A program made the position numbers and the translations under genes. A stretch of 64,000 bases of DNA, taken from Streptomyces sp. ISL-43 (GTDB taxonomy: Bacteria > Actinomycetota > Actinomycetes > Streptomycetales > Streptomycetaceae). Shown here in pieces: positions 15,150-23,941 of the stretch (the stretch's first letter is position 1; the number at the start of each line of letters is the position of its first letter). The notes below the pieces were generated by a model. It worked only from the letters and a program-made list of their open reading frames with translations, did no database searches and was not told the origin of the DNA. Where the stretch lies: assembly GCF_018614195.1 (NCBI RefSeq), contig NZ_JAGGOT010000013.1:124339-188338 (forward strand), in the 5' to 3' direction.

Positions 15150-15803
15150 ATGTCTGATGCCGCTCTGCCCACTGTTGCCGAGGTACGCGCCGCCGCCGAG
15201 GCGGTCAAGGCCGCGCTCGACCGTCACCTCGCCGCGGTCGAGAGCAGGATCGGGGACGATGACCCGGACGTCTACGCGGCGTTCAACGAACTCGCCGCCG
15301 CCGCCGAGGTCTACGACGAGTTCCTGTACGACCGCTACGACGAGGTCACCCCCTTCGAGATCCCCACTCCCGAGGACGGGCTCCCGTACACCGGGCCCGC
15401 CGAGCCCGCCGCGTTCAGCGTGCTCATCCGCCGCGACTACGCGGTCGTCGAGCCGGCCCGCCTGATCGCCCAGGCCGAGCGCGTCGTCGCGCACGACCGC
15501 GAAGCCGAACTCGGCCACGACGGGGGCACCGCCGACGCGCTCGGCGTGCTCTTCGGCGAGTACGAGCCGGACGAGATCGCCTCCCGCGCCAAGGACTTCG
15601 GTCTGGAGGAGGGCGACTCCACGCTCTGGATCGCGGCCTCGGAGGACGTCGCGGAACCGGGGGAGTGGCTGGGTTCGCCCTTCGCCCACATCGATCCGCA
15701 GGACGTGATGCACCGGTTCGACGTCAGCTCGGTCTTCGACGAGGACCTGGACGAGGACTCCGACGAGGAAGAGGCGGCGGAGCCGGGTCTGACCCCGGCC
15801 TGA
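15150..15803 (+). CDS. conserved hypothetical acidic protein
   Basis: A 217-residue soluble, strongly acidic protein of unknown function conserved in streptomycetes. It begins with a helical segment (about 8-65: VAEVRAAAEAVKAALDRHLA...) and has a central beta-rich part beginning FSVLIRRDYAVV. The tail is almost only Asp/Glu (DEDLDEDSDEEEAAEP). There are no catalytic motifs. TAGCGT (15137-15142) lies 7 nt before the ATG and there is no ribosome site, so it may be leaderless. Confidence 0.75.
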   Translation: MSDAALPTVAEVRAAAEAVKAALDRHLAAVESRIGDDDPDVYAAFNELAAAAEVYDEFLYDRYDEVTPFEIPTPEDGLPYTGPAEPAAFSVLIRRDYAVVEPARLIAQAERVVAHDREAELGHDGGTADALGVLFGEYEPDEIASRAKDFGLEEGDSTLWIAASEDVAEPGEWLGSPFAHIDPQDVMHRFDVSSVFDEDLDEDSDEEEAAEPGLTPA

Positions 15804-15845
15804 CCACCGGGCCGGCCCCGCCGGCCCTGTCCCCCCGCGTGAAGT

Positions 15846-15883
15846 GCCGCGGCCCCCGTCCCACCCGGGACGGGGGCCGCGGC
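15846..15883. terminator. bidirectional terminator
   Basis: Perfect 17-bp inverted repeat GCCGCGGCCCCCGTCCC with a 4-nt loop between the converging acidic protein and RecD2-like genes. Confidence 0.8.
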
Positions 15884-15892
15884 GCGTACGGC

Positions 15893-18298
15893 TCAGGCCT
15901 GCTCCGGCCCCCGCGCCGACGCCACGAGCGTCCGCAGCAGGCCCGCCAGCCGGGTCGTACGGGGCTTCGCGGGCACCTCCGCGACCGCGCGCGGCAGCGC
16001 CTGGTCCACCCCGTGCACCACCGAGAGGTGCCGCTCGGCCCGCCCGAAGGCGGTGTACACCCAGTCCCGCGACAGGGCCTGCGCCGCGTCCCCGGGCAGG
16101 ACGACGACCACCGCGGGCCAGCGCGCCCCGACGGCCTGGTGCGCCGTCACGGCCCAGCCGTGCCGCACCTGAGACTCCACCCGCTCCTTGGGTACGACGA
16201 TCCGCGCGCCCGCCGCTCCGGCCAGGTGCAGCCCCTGCGCGTCGGCCGACACCACCCGGGCCGGCAGGGCCCGCCCGGGGAAGGGCACGTGGACCACGCG
16301 GTCACCGGGGTCGAAGCCGCCGAAACGGCCCGGGCCCGGGTTCAGCCGCTCCTTGAGGGCCGCGTTGAGCGCGCGGGTGCCCGCCGAGCCGCCGTGGCCC
16401 GGGGTGATCACCTGGACCGCGTCCGCCGGGATACCGAAAGCGCGGGGCACGGACTCGGCCACCAGTTGCACGGTGCGGTGCACGGCCTCCCCGGCGTCGC
16501 GGACCGGGACGATGACGACCTCCTTGCCGGGGGCGTCGACCTGGTTCAACTCCCCGACGCCGACTCCGGAGACCAGCTCGCCGATCGGGCCGGGGTCCGG
16601 GACGCGGGAGACGAGCTGGGGGCAGGCACGGGCCGAGAGCACGTCGGCGAAGACCCGGCCGGGGCCGGCGGAACCGAGCACGGCCGGGTCGCCGGACAGC
16701 ACCAGGCGGGCTCCGTCGGGGACGGACTCCACGAGGGCGGCGGCCGTCTCCACGTCCAGCTGCGGGGCGTCGAGGACGATGAGCAGGTCGAGCGCGAACT
16801 GCCCGTCCGCGTCCCGGCCCGGGCCCTCGGTGCCGCCGAGCAGCCCGGCCACGGTGACGGCGTCGTCGGCCGGCGCGTGCGCGGCCAGGCAGGCCCGCAG
16901 GCCGAACTCCCGGGCGGCCGCGAGGAGCGCGCGGGGTTCGGCGCGGGCGGACTCGCCGCCGGTGTGGGTGACCAGGCCGTGCCCGGCGACGGCGCGGATC
17001 AGCTCGGCGCCGGGGCCGGCGGTTGCCTTGTCCCAGTCGGCGGGGTCCGTGAAGGTGCCGGCGAGGCGGGCCAGGCCCTCGGCGAGGCTCTCCTCGGCCA
17101 TGGCGGAGCCCTCCAGGCCCACGAGGACGCGTACGGGCTGCTCCTCGTCCTCGCCGACGGGCGGACCGACCGGTTCCTCGAAGGCCAGCGCGGCTCCGTC
17201 GCCGACGGCCGCCTCCAGTGCCTCGGCGGGGTCCGGTACGCCGTACTGGGCGAGGGCGGACTCCAGGGTCGGGGCTTCGAGCACGGTGTGCCCCTTGGCG
17301 GCGGCCTGGGCCAGCAGCCAGCCCACCAGGGCGGCGGCCCGCCGCTCGTCCCCGGGTCCGGTCGCCCCGGCGCCGAGCAGGGCGCGGGCGAAACCGTCGG
17401 CCTGGGCCGGGCGGACCCCGGCGACGGCCAGCAGCCGCCAGGGGGAGCGCGCCAGCTCCTCGGCGGCGTCGTCGCCGAGGGCGGCGGCGGCCTGCGGAGC
17501 GAGGGTCTCGGGGGCACCGCCCCGGGCGAGGACCTCGCGGACGGCCTGGACGGCGTCGGCGGACGGTGCGGCCGGAGTCGCGGTCATGGGCGCGGCCGCA
17601 GGTGCGACCGAGGGCGCCGACGGGGCGGGTGCGGACGCGGTCTCCGGGGTGACCCCGGGGGTGCGCTCCGGCGCGGGCGCCGGGACGGTCCTGCGCGGCG
17701 CCGGGGGTGCGTCGAACTCGGCGGGCGGCGTGCCCCCGCTCTCGACGGCCCGTACGGCGGCCAGCAGATCGGCGGCCTTCCCGCTGAGCTTGGCCCCGGC
17801 CTCGACGGGTCCTTCGCGCTCGGCCTTGCGGCGCGCGATGCGCTCCCGCTCGATCTTCTGCGCGGCCAGCTCCGCGGCGGCCTCGCTGAGCGCGGGCTTG
17901 GCCTCGGCGGCCCCTTCCGCGCCCGCGTCCCCGGCGTCGCCGTCGGCCGGTGCCGGGGCGGCCTCTGCGTCCGTGCCGTCGGTCTCGCCGTCGGTGGTGG
18001 GCCCTGCGGGGCTTTCCCCCACCCCGCCCGTTCCCGAAACCGGGGGCTCCGCCTCCGGACCCCCGTCACCGGCTTCGCCGGACGGTGCGGCATCCGCCTC
18101 CGGACCCCCGACCCCGGTCCCGGCTTCGGCTTCGTCGTTCCCCGCTTCGCGGGAGGGGGCCGCCACGGCTTCGCCGGAAGCGTCCCCGTCGGCCGGGGCC
18201 GCGTCCGGGCCGGTGGGGTCCGGTGCCGTCCCGGCTTCCCCGGCGGGGGCGGCCGGGTCCTCCGCGGCAGTGGCGTCGGCGGCAGCGGTGTCGCTCAC
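15893..18298 (-). CDS. RecD2-like helicase-fold protein with degenerate ATPase motifs
   Basis: An 801-residue protein. Residues 1 to about 240 are low-complexity Ala/Pro/Gly/Glu. Next come a helix-hairpin-helix-like region (about 255-400), an SF1 core (about 410-640), an SH3-like segment (GDRVVHVPFPGRALPARVV) and a C-terminal UvrD/RecD-type domain with TAHQAVGARWPAVVVVL and DWVYTAFGRAERHLSVVHG. The P-loop position reads THTGGESARAEPRALLA, with no GKT/GKS, and the Walker B region reads LLIVLDAPQLD rather than DEAS. So ATP hydrolysis by the canonical route looks impossible. The overall architecture is that of RecD2 and its actinobacterial relatives. The GTG start overlaps the aldo/keto reductase stop (GTGA). 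Confidence 0.75.
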   Translation of the reverse strand: MSDTAAADATAAEDPAAPAGEAGTAPDPTGPDAAPADGDASGEAVAAPSREAGNDEAEAGTGVGGPEADAAPSGEAGDGGPEAEPPVSGTGGVGESPAGPTTDGETDGTDAEAAPAPADGDAGDAGAEGAAEAKPALSEAAAELAAQKIERERIARRKAEREGPVEAGAKLSGKAADLLAAVRAVESGGTPPAEFDAPPAPRRTVPAPAPERTPGVTPETASAPAPSAPSVAPAAAPMTATPAAPSADAVQAVREVLARGGAPETLAPQAAAALGDDAAEELARSPWRLLAVAGVRPAQADGFARALLGAGATGPGDERRAAALVGWLLAQAAAKGHTVLEAPTLESALAQYGVPDPAEALEAAVGDGAALAFEEPVGPPVGEDEEQPVRVLVGLEGSAMAEESLAEGLARLAGTFTDPADWDKATAGPGAELIRAVAGHGLVTHTGGESARAEPRALLAAAREFGLRACLAAHAPADDAVTVAGLLGGTEGPGRDADGQFALDLLIVLDAPQLDVETAAALVESVPDGARLVLSGDPAVLGSAGPGRVFADVLSARACPQLVSRVPDPGPIGELVSGVGVGELNQVDAPGKEVVIVPVRDAGEAVHRTVQLVAESVPRAFGIPADAVQVITPGHGGSAGTRALNAALKERLNPGPGRFGGFDPGDRVVHVPFPGRALPARVVSADAQGLHLAGAAGARIVVPKERVESQVRHGWAVTAHQAVGARWPAVVVVLPGDAAQALSRDWVYTAFGRAERHLSVVHGVDQALPRAVAEVPAKPRTTRLAGLLRTLVASARGPEQA

Positions 18299-19284
18299 AG
18301 CGTGCTCCAGTCCTGATCGGGATAGCGGTGGACGGGCGCCGAAACGTCGTCCAGCGCCCGGCGGATCTCCTCCGGAAGACTAAGCGTCTCCACCGACAGA
18401 GCCGCCCCGAGCTGCGCCGACGTGCGCGCGCCGAGGATCGGGGCGGCCACTCCCGGGCGGTCGCGGACCCAGGCCAGGGCCACCTGGAGCGGGGTCACGG
18501 CCAGGCCGTGGGCGGCCGTCGCCACCGCGTCCACGATCCGGCTCGCCGCCTCGTCCAGGTACGGGTCCACGAAGGCGGCCAGGGTCTGCGAGGCGCCCCG
18601 GGAGTCCGCCGGGGTACCGGAACGGTACTTGCCCGTCAGGACGCCCCGGCCCAGGGGGGAGGAGGGCAGCAGGGCCACCCCGAGGTCCAGCGCGGCCGGC
18701 AGGACCTCCCGCTCCACGCCCCGCTGGAGCAGGGAGTACTCCATCTGCGTCGATGCCAGCCGGGTCCGTACCCCCGGCGCCGCGAGCTGCCAGGTCGCCG
18801 CCTTCGCCAGCTGCCAGCCGCTGAAGTTCGACACGCCGGCGTACCGCGCCCGCCCGCTGCTCACCGCGATGTCCAGCGCCTGGAGGGTCTCCTCCATCGG
18901 GGTCCGGGGATCGAAGGCGTGGACCTGCCAGAGGTCGACGTAATCCGTGTCCAGGCGGGCCAGCGAGTCGTCGAGGGCGGCCAGCAGGTGGCCGCGCGAA
19001 CCGTCGAAGCGGCGGTCCGGGTCCGCGACCCCGCCGGCTTTGGTGGCGATCACCAGATCCCGCCGCGGTACGGATCCGATCAACTGTCCGAGGAGGTACT
19101 CCGCCTCACCGCCGCCGTACACGTCGGCGGTGTCGACGAGCGTGCCGCCCGCGTTCCAGAACGTCTTCAACTGCGCGGCCGCTTCCGCCTCGTCCGGTCC
19201 GTCCGCCGACCGGCCCCAGGTCAGTGTGCCGAGACCGATCCGGGAGACGCGCAGTCCGGTGCGGCCGAGATGCCTCTGCTCCAT
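18295..19284 (-). CDS. aldo/keto reductase
   Basis: A 329-residue NADPH-dependent oxidoreductase with a TIM barrel. It begins MEQRHLGRTGLRVSRIGLGT. The catalytic tetrad residues are in VDTADVYGGGEAEYLLG (Asp and Tyr, about 49-66), IATKAGG (Lys) and DLWQVHAFD (His). The C-terminal NADPH site is APILGARTSAQL. The ATG at 19284 is chosen because the family begins there, not at an upstream codon. A TAGTCT hexamer (minus strand 19298-19293) ends 8 nt before the ATG, suggesting a leaderless transcript. It overlaps the RecD2-like gene by 4 nt, so the pair is co-transcribed. Substrate is unknown. Confidence 0.9.
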   Translation of the reverse strand: MEQRHLGRTGLRVSRIGLGTLTWGRSADGPDEAEAAAQLKTFWNAGGTLVDTADVYGGGEAEYLLGQLIGSVPRRDLVIATKAGGVADPDRRFDGSRGHLLAALDDSLARLDTDYVDLWQVHAFDPRTPMEETLQALDIAVSSGRARYAGVSNFSGWQLAKAATWQLAAPGVRTRLASTQMEYSLLQRGVEREVLPAALDLGVALLPSSPLGRGVLTGKYRSGTPADSRGASQTLAAFVDPYLDEAASRIVDAVATAAHGLAVTPLQVALAWVRDRPGVAAPILGARTSAQLGAALSVETLSLPEEIRRALDDVSAPVHRYPDQDWSTL

Positions 19285-19351
19285 GAGGGCTGAGACTACT
19301 GCGGCACTGACGCGGGGCACCCGGGCGCGCTACAGTCCCCGCAGACCTACG

Positions 19352-19365
19352 TTACTGATCGGTAA
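19352..19365. promoter_or_regulatory. TetR-like palindrome upstream of the LLM oxidoreductase
   Basis: TTACTGA-TCGGTAA, a 14-bp dyad with one mismatched pair, 20 nt before the ATG at 19385. It lies where an operator would block transcription. The cognate regulator is not in the window. Confidence 0.4.
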
Positions 19366-19384
19366 ACCGGTAAGGGGACGACAC

Positions 19385-20434
19385 ATGCGGCTCGGCATCA
19401 ATCTCGGCTACTGGGGCGCTGGCATGGACGCCGACAACCTCGCCGTCGCGCAGGAGGCCGACCGTCTCGGCTACGACGTCTGCTGGGCCGCGGAGGCCTA
19501 CGGCTCGGACGCCCCGACCGTCCTGGCCTGGGTCGCCGCCCAGACCGAGCGGATCGACGTCGGCTCGGCGATCCTCCAGATCCCGGCCCGCCAGCCGGCG
19601 ATGACGGCCATGACGGCCGCCACCCTCGACTCCCTGACCAAGGGCCGCTTCCGGCTCGGCCTCGGCGTCTCCGGACCGCAGGTCTCCGAGGGCTGGTACG
19701 GCGTCAAGTTCGACAAGCCGCTGGCCCGGACCCGCGAGTACGTGGAGATCGTCCGCAAGGCCATGACCCGCGAGCGGCTGTCCTACCAGGGCGAGCACTG
19801 GACCCTGCCGCTGCCCGACGGCCCGGGCAAGCCGCTGAAGCTGACCGTGCATCCCGAGCGCGAGCACATCCCGCTCTACATCGCCGCCATCGGGCCCAAG
19901 AACCTTGAGCAGACCGGCGAGATCGCCGACGGCGCGCTGCTGATCTTCCCGGCCGCCGAGCACCTGGAGGCCACCGCGCTCACGCACATCCGGGCGGGCC
20001 GCGAGAAGGCCGGGCTGACCATGGACGGCTTCGACGTCTGCCCGACCGTGCCGCTGGCCCTCGGCGACGACGTGAGCGCGCTCGCGGACATGTTCCGTCC
20101 GTACACCGCCCTGTACGTGGGCGGCATGGGCAGCCGGAAGCAGAACTTCTACAACCAGCTCGCCCGGCGCATGGGCTACGAGAAGGAAGCCGTCGAGGTC
20201 CAGGACAAGTACCTGGCGGGCGACAAGCAGGGCGCGGCCGCCGCGGTCCCGCACTCGCTGATCGACTCCACCACCCTGCTGGGACCGGTCGAGCGCATCG
20301 CGGACGGGATGCGGGCCTACGCCGAGGCCGGGGTCACCACCCTGACGCTCGCCCCCGCCGGCTTCACCCTCGACGAGCGGATCGCCGCCCTGCGGGCCGG
20401 CACCGAGGCCATGGAGCTCGCGGGTCTCGCCTGA
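19385..20434 (+). CDS. LLM class F420-dependent oxidoreductase
   Basis: A 349-residue luciferase-like TIM-barrel enzyme. It begins MRLGINLGYWG with the family pattern EADRLGYDVCWAAEAYGSDA and the phosphate-binding region SLTKGRFRLGLGVSGPQ (about 82-98). It contains no flavin monooxygenase partner domain and matches the F420-using actinobacterial branch (TIGR03559/60-like). A GGGGACG sequence before the ATG is the likely ribosome site. It is a single gene with a TetR-like palindrome upstream. The substrate is unknown. Confidence 0.88.
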   Translation: MRLGINLGYWGAGMDADNLAVAQEADRLGYDVCWAAEAYGSDAPTVLAWVAAQTERIDVGSAILQIPARQPAMTAMTAATLDSLTKGRFRLGLGVSGPQVSEGWYGVKFDKPLARTREYVEIVRKAMTRERLSYQGEHWTLPLPDGPGKPLKLTVHPEREHIPLYIAAIGPKNLEQTGEIADGALLIFPAAEHLEATALTHIRAGREKAGLTMDGFDVCPTVPLALGDDVSALADMFRPYTALYVGGMGSRKQNFYNQLARRMGYEKEAVEVQDKYLAGDKQGAAAAVPHSLIDSTTLLGPVERIADGMRAYAEAGVTTLTLAPAGFTLDERIAALRAGTEAMELAGLA

Positions 20435-20655
20435 CCGGCCCAGCGGCGCACGCTCGGGGGCGCACCCTCGCAGGTACACGCTCTGCGGCCGTGGTGGGGG
20501 CTCGGGGGGTCTTCCCCGCCACGGCCGACACAGCCAACAACGCGCGCGGTGCCCGCGGGGTTACGCCCCCGGGTCCACCGGTCGCGGTCGTTCATTCGGC
20601 CGAGTCACGGACCCACCCGGTTGCCCGGCCCGCCGATCGGCTTTTGACTCGACGC

Positions 20656-21444
20656 ATGCTCTCTGCACACAGCCTGTTCCGGGAGATCGTCGACCACGAC
20701 GACTCCTTCCAGCTGTTCTGCTCCATCGCCGCCGGCGGCGAGGCCCAGGGCGGCTGGGAGAACGCCCGCATCGCGGCCCTCGTCCCCGACTCCATGCGCG
20801 ACCTGGCGCCCAAGATCACCAGGCACGGCGCCGACGAGGACAAACACGGCCGGATCTTCAACGCGCTGCTGCGCAAGCGCGGCCTGGCCCCCGTCCCCGT
20901 ACCGCCCGAGACCGACTACACGATGCTGCTGGAGCGGCGCGGCATCGGTCTGAGCCACGAGAAGCTGCGCGGCGAGCGGTCTCTGACCGAGGAGGACATC
21001 GTCGTCTACCTCGCGCACAGCCGGGTCACCGAACAGCGCGCCGCCGACCAGATGGACATGCTGGTCCGGCACTTCGGCGACCATCCCGAGCTCGGCAATG
21101 CCATCCGCATGATCGGCGCGGACGAGGACAACCACCTGGCCTACTGCCACGAGGAACTGCTCCGCCTCGCCCGCGCCGGCCACGGCCGCACCATCCACCG
21201 GGTGCTGCGCGAGTGCGCGCTCGCCGAGATCGCCGTCTACCGGGACGTGAGCCTCGCCGTCATGGGCCACATGGGACGGCTGCTGCACTGGCCCGCGCCG
21301 AAGGCGGCAGCGCTCGCCGCAGGGATCCGCGGGATGTACGCGTACGAGCGGTTCAGCGGCTGGCACCGGATGGTGGACCTGCGCCGGCCCGAGCGGAGCG
21401 ACCCGCTGGGCGGCGCGGCGACGACGGCGCCGGAGTTCGCCTGA
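20656..21444 (+). CDS. ferritin-like di-iron protein
   Basis: A 262-residue four-helix-bundle protein. Metal-ligand motifs are present in two halves: GGEAQGGWENARI with HGADEDKHGRIF (about 27-76), and RVTEQRAADQMDML with IGADEDNHLAYCH (about 119-165). Each half has an Glu plus an E-D-x-H. This pattern fits ferritin-like/rubrerythrin-type oxidases or tRNA-hydroxylase relatives, but I cannot choose between them. The stop codon lies inside the first copy of a 16-bp tandem repeat. Longer in-frame starts upstream exist but are in non-coding-like sequence. Confidence 0.75.
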   Translation: MLSAHSLFREIVDHDDSFQLFCSIAAGGEAQGGWENARIAALVPDSMRDLAPKITRHGADEDKHGRIFNALLRKRGLAPVPVPPETDYTMLLERRGIGLSHEKLRGERSLTEEDIVVYLAHSRVTEQRAADQMDMLVRHFGDHPELGNAIRMIGADEDNHLAYCHEELLRLARAGHGRTIHRVLRECALAEIAVYRDVSLAVMGHMGRLLHWPAPKAAALAAGIRGMYAYERFSGWHRMVDLRRPERSDPLGGAATTAPEFA

Positions 21445-21494
21445 GCCGGAGTTCGCCCGAGCCGGAGTTCGCCTGAGCCGGAGTTCGCCCGAGC
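21431..21494. repeat. 16-bp tandem repeat, four copies
   Basis: CGGAGTTCGCCTGAGC and CGGAGTTCGCCCGAGC alternate (T, C, T, C at one position). The array starts in the last codons of the ferritin-like gene, contains its TGA and ends 25 nt before the CorA stop on the other strand. Confidence 0.95.
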
Positions 21495-21519
21495 CGGCCG
21501 TCCCGGGCCGCCGCCCGGA

Positions 21520-22503
21520 TCAGAGCCAGCCGCGCCGCTTGAACATCCGGTACAGCCCCAGGCACAGGGCCGCCATCACCACGACCACCGCTGGATAGCC
21601 CCAGCGGTGGGTGAGCTCCGGCATGTGCTTGAAGTTCATGCCGTAGATCCCCGCCACCATGGTCGGGACCGCCGCCATGGCCGCCCAGGCCGAGATCTTG
21701 CGCATGTCGTCGTTCTGCCGGACGCCCATCTGCGCCAGGTGCGCGGCCAGGGCGTCCGAGAGCAGCCGGTCCAGGCCCTCGATGTACTCGTTCGCCTTGG
21801 TCAGGTGGTCGGCGACGTCGCGGAAGAACGGCTGGGAGTGCTCGTGCACGAAGGGCACGTTCCCGAAGGCGAGCCGGTCCATCGGCTGCAGCAGCGGGCT
21901 CGTGGCCCGGCGGAACTCCAGGACCTGCCGCTTGAAGGCGTAGATCCGGGCGGCGGTGTTCTTGGTGTCCGCGGAATTCGGCGCGAAGACCTCCGCCTCC
22001 AGCTCCTCCAGGTCGCCCTGGAGCTCGGCGGCCACCTCGATGTAGTGGTCCACCACCGCGTCCGAGACCGCGTACAGCACCGCGGTCGGACCGTGCCGGA
22101 GCACCTCGGGATCCTGCTCCAGCCGGTGCCGTACGGCGGCCAGCGCGGCCCCCTCGCCGTGCCGGACCGTGACCACGAAGGAGTCGCCGATGAACACCAT
22201 CAGCTCGCCCGTGGTCACCCGGTCCGCGTCGTCGTCGTACATCACCGGCTTGAGGACCACGAACAGCGAATCGTCGTAGACCTCCAGCTTGGGCCGCTGG
22301 TGTGCGGTCAGCGCGTCCTCCACCGCCAGCGGGTGCAGCCCGAACTCCTGGCTGACGTGCTCGAATTCCTTCTCCGTCGGCTCGTGCATGCCGACCCAGA
22401 GGAACGCGTCGCCGGTGGCCCGCGCCTCGTCGAGGGCGTCCGAGAGGTCCTCGGGCGCCCGGGAGCGGAGGCCGTTGCGGTACATCGCGCAGTCCACTAT
22501 CAC
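21520..22503 (-). CDS. corA: magnesium/cobalt transporter CorA family protein
   Basis: A 327-residue divalent-cation channel. A large N-terminal cytoplasmic domain (alpha/beta, then long helices with DLEELEAEVF) is followed by two C-terminal membrane helices. The first ends in the signature YGMNF (about 285-289), and the second, PAVVVVMAALCLGLYRMF, is followed by a basic tail. The GTG at 22503 starts VIVDCAMYRNG. It is divergent from the phosphatase gene with about 60 nt between the starts. Convergence with the ferritin-like gene is across the 16-bp repeat. Confidence 0.92.
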   Translation of the reverse strand: MIVDCAMYRNGLRSRAPEDLSDALDEARATGDAFLWVGMHEPTEKEFEHVSQEFGLHPLAVEDALTAHQRPKLEVYDDSLFVVLKPVMYDDDADRVTTGELMVFIGDSFVVTVRHGEGAALAAVRHRLEQDPEVLRHGPTAVLYAVSDAVVDHYIEVAAELQGDLEELEAEVFAPNSADTKNTAARIYAFKRQVLEFRRATSPLLQPMDRLAFGNVPFVHEHSQPFFRDVADHLTKANEYIEGLDRLLSDALAAHLAQMGVRQNDDMRKISAWAAMAAVPTMVAGIYGMNFKHMPELTHRWGYPAVVVVMAALCLGLYRMFKRRGWL

Positions 22504-22553
22504 CCGGGCATTGTTCCCTGCCCACGCCCCGCCCGCACACCGGCACGACCGCA

Positions 22554-22559
22554 TAGGCT
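22554..22559 (+). promoter_or_regulatory. -10 hexamer of leaderless phosphatase gene
   Basis: TAGGCT ends 6 nt before the ATG at 22566, with no Shine-Dalgarno between, so transcription should begin at or next to the start codon. Confidence 0.5.
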
Positions 22560-22565
22560 GACCGC

Positions 22566-23273
22566 ATGGCCACGCTGATCCTCGTACGACACGGGCGGTC
22601 CACCGCCAACACCGCAGGGCTGCTCGCCGGCTGGACCCCGGGAGTGACCCTCGACGAGCACGGCGCCGCGCAGGCCGCGGCGCTGCCCGGGCGGCTCGCC
22701 GGGGTCCCGCTCGCCGCCGCCGTCACCAGCCCGCTGCAGCGGTGCGCCGAGACCCTGGCCCCGCTGCTGGCCGAGCGGCCCGGGCTCCCCCTGCACACCG
22801 ACGAGCGGATCGGCGAGTGCCACTACGGCGACTGGTCGGGCCGCAAACTCTCCGAGCTCTCCGAAGAACCGCTGATGCGCGTCGTCCAGCAGCACCCCTC
22901 GGCCGCCGCCTTCCCCGGCGGCGAGTCCATGCGGGCCATGCAGACCCGCGCCGTGGACTGCGTACGCGACTGGAACGCGCGGATCGAGGAGGAGCACGGC
23001 AGCGACGCCGTCTTCCTGATGTGCTCGCACGGGGACATCATCAAGTCCGTCGTCGCGGACGCCCTCGGCATGCACCTCGACCTCTTCCAGCGGATCCACG
23101 TGGACCCCTGCTCGGTCACCGCGATCCGCTACACGCCGACCCGGCCGTTCCTGCTCCGGCTCGGCGACACCGGGGACTTCGCCTCGTTCGCGCCCCGCGC
23201 GATGCCGGCCGAGGACAAAGCGGCCGAAGAAGGCGGCAACGCCGTCGTGGGGGGCGGCGCGGGCGCGGTGTGA
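22566..23273 (+). CDS. histidine phosphatase family protein (phosphoglycerate mutase-like)
   Basis: A 235-residue member of the histidine phosphatase superfamily. The catalytic LILVRHGRSTANTAG (about 4-18, His nucleophile within RHG), the LQRCAETLAPLL arginine, the YGDWSGRKLSEL glutamate region and the second histidine in FLMCSHGDIIKSV (about 156-168) are all present. Actinobacterial members near DUF3090 and mshC are annotated MSMEG_4193-family phosphomutase; the true substrate is unknown. It is first in a tight operon with DUF3090 and the kinase-like gene. Confidence 0.88.
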   Translation: MATLILVRHGRSTANTAGLLAGWTPGVTLDEHGAAQAAALPGRLAGVPLAAAVTSPLQRCAETLAPLLAERPGLPLHTDERIGECHYGDWSGRKLSELSEEPLMRVVQQHPSAAAFPGGESMRAMQTRAVDCVRDWNARIEEEHGSDAVFLMCSHGDIIKSVVADALGMHLDLFQRIHVDPCSVTAIRYTPTRPFLLRLGDTGDFASFAPRAMPAEDKAAEEGGNAVVGGGAGAV

Positions 23274-23350
23274 TCGAACGGCGCAGTAGGGTGGACGGGC
23301 CAACACATGGGCGCAGTCCTGCCCCTGCCGCCGACACTTGGAGACTGGAC

Positions 23351-23941
23351 GTGCCCCGTCAGGTGTTCCTCTACGACCCGCCGGACCGCTTCGTGGCCGG
23401 CACGGTCGGTCTGCCTGGACGCCGTACGTTCTTCCTGCAGGCCTCCACCGGCCCCCGGGTCACCAGCGTCTCCCTGGAGAAGACCCAGGTCGCGGCGCTC
23501 GCCGAGCGGATGGACGAACTGCTGGACGAGGTCGTACGGCGTACCGGCGGCAATGCCCCGGTCCCGGCCGTCGCCCCCGCCGAGGCGACCGACACCGCCC
23601 CCCTGGACGTCCCCGTCGACGAGGAGTTCCGCGTCGGCACCATGGCCCTGGCCTGGGACGGCGAGGACCAGCGCATGATCGTCGAAGCGCAGGCCCTGGT
23701 GGAACTGGACGCCGACTCCGAAGAGGACCTCGCCGAGGCGGAGGAGCGGCTGCTCCAGGACGAGGAGAACGGCCCGCCGATGCTGCGCGTGCGGCTCACC
23801 GGCGCCCAGGCCCGGGCCTTCGCCAAGCGGGCCCTGGACGTGGTCAACGCCGGCCGCCCGCCCTGCCCGCTGTGCAGCCTGCCGCTGGACCCCGAGGGAC
23901 ACGTCTGCCCGCGCCAGAACGGCTACCGGCGCCAGGCGTGA
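23351..23941 (+). CDS. DUF3090 family protein
   Basis: A 196-residue protein starting at GTG 23351 ([20 protein letters not shown]). It has the family's ATG-free beta-rich N-terminal half, the long acidic helix [20 protein letters not shown] and a C-terminal zinc knuckle [15 protein letters not shown]. Its function is unknown. It is strictly linked in actinobacteria to the upstream phosphatase and the following kinase-like gene, and its stop overlaps the start of the latter (GTGA). Confidence 0.87.
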   Translation: MPRQVFLYDPPDRFVAGTVGLPGRRTFFLQASTGPRVTSVSLEKTQVAALAERMDELLDEVVRRTGGNAPVPAVAPAEATDTAPLDVPVDEEFRVGTMALAWDGEDQRMIVEAQALVELDADSEEDLAEAEERLLQDEENGPPMLRVRLTGAQARAFAKRALDVVNAGRPPCPLCSLPLDPEGHVCPRQNGYRRQA

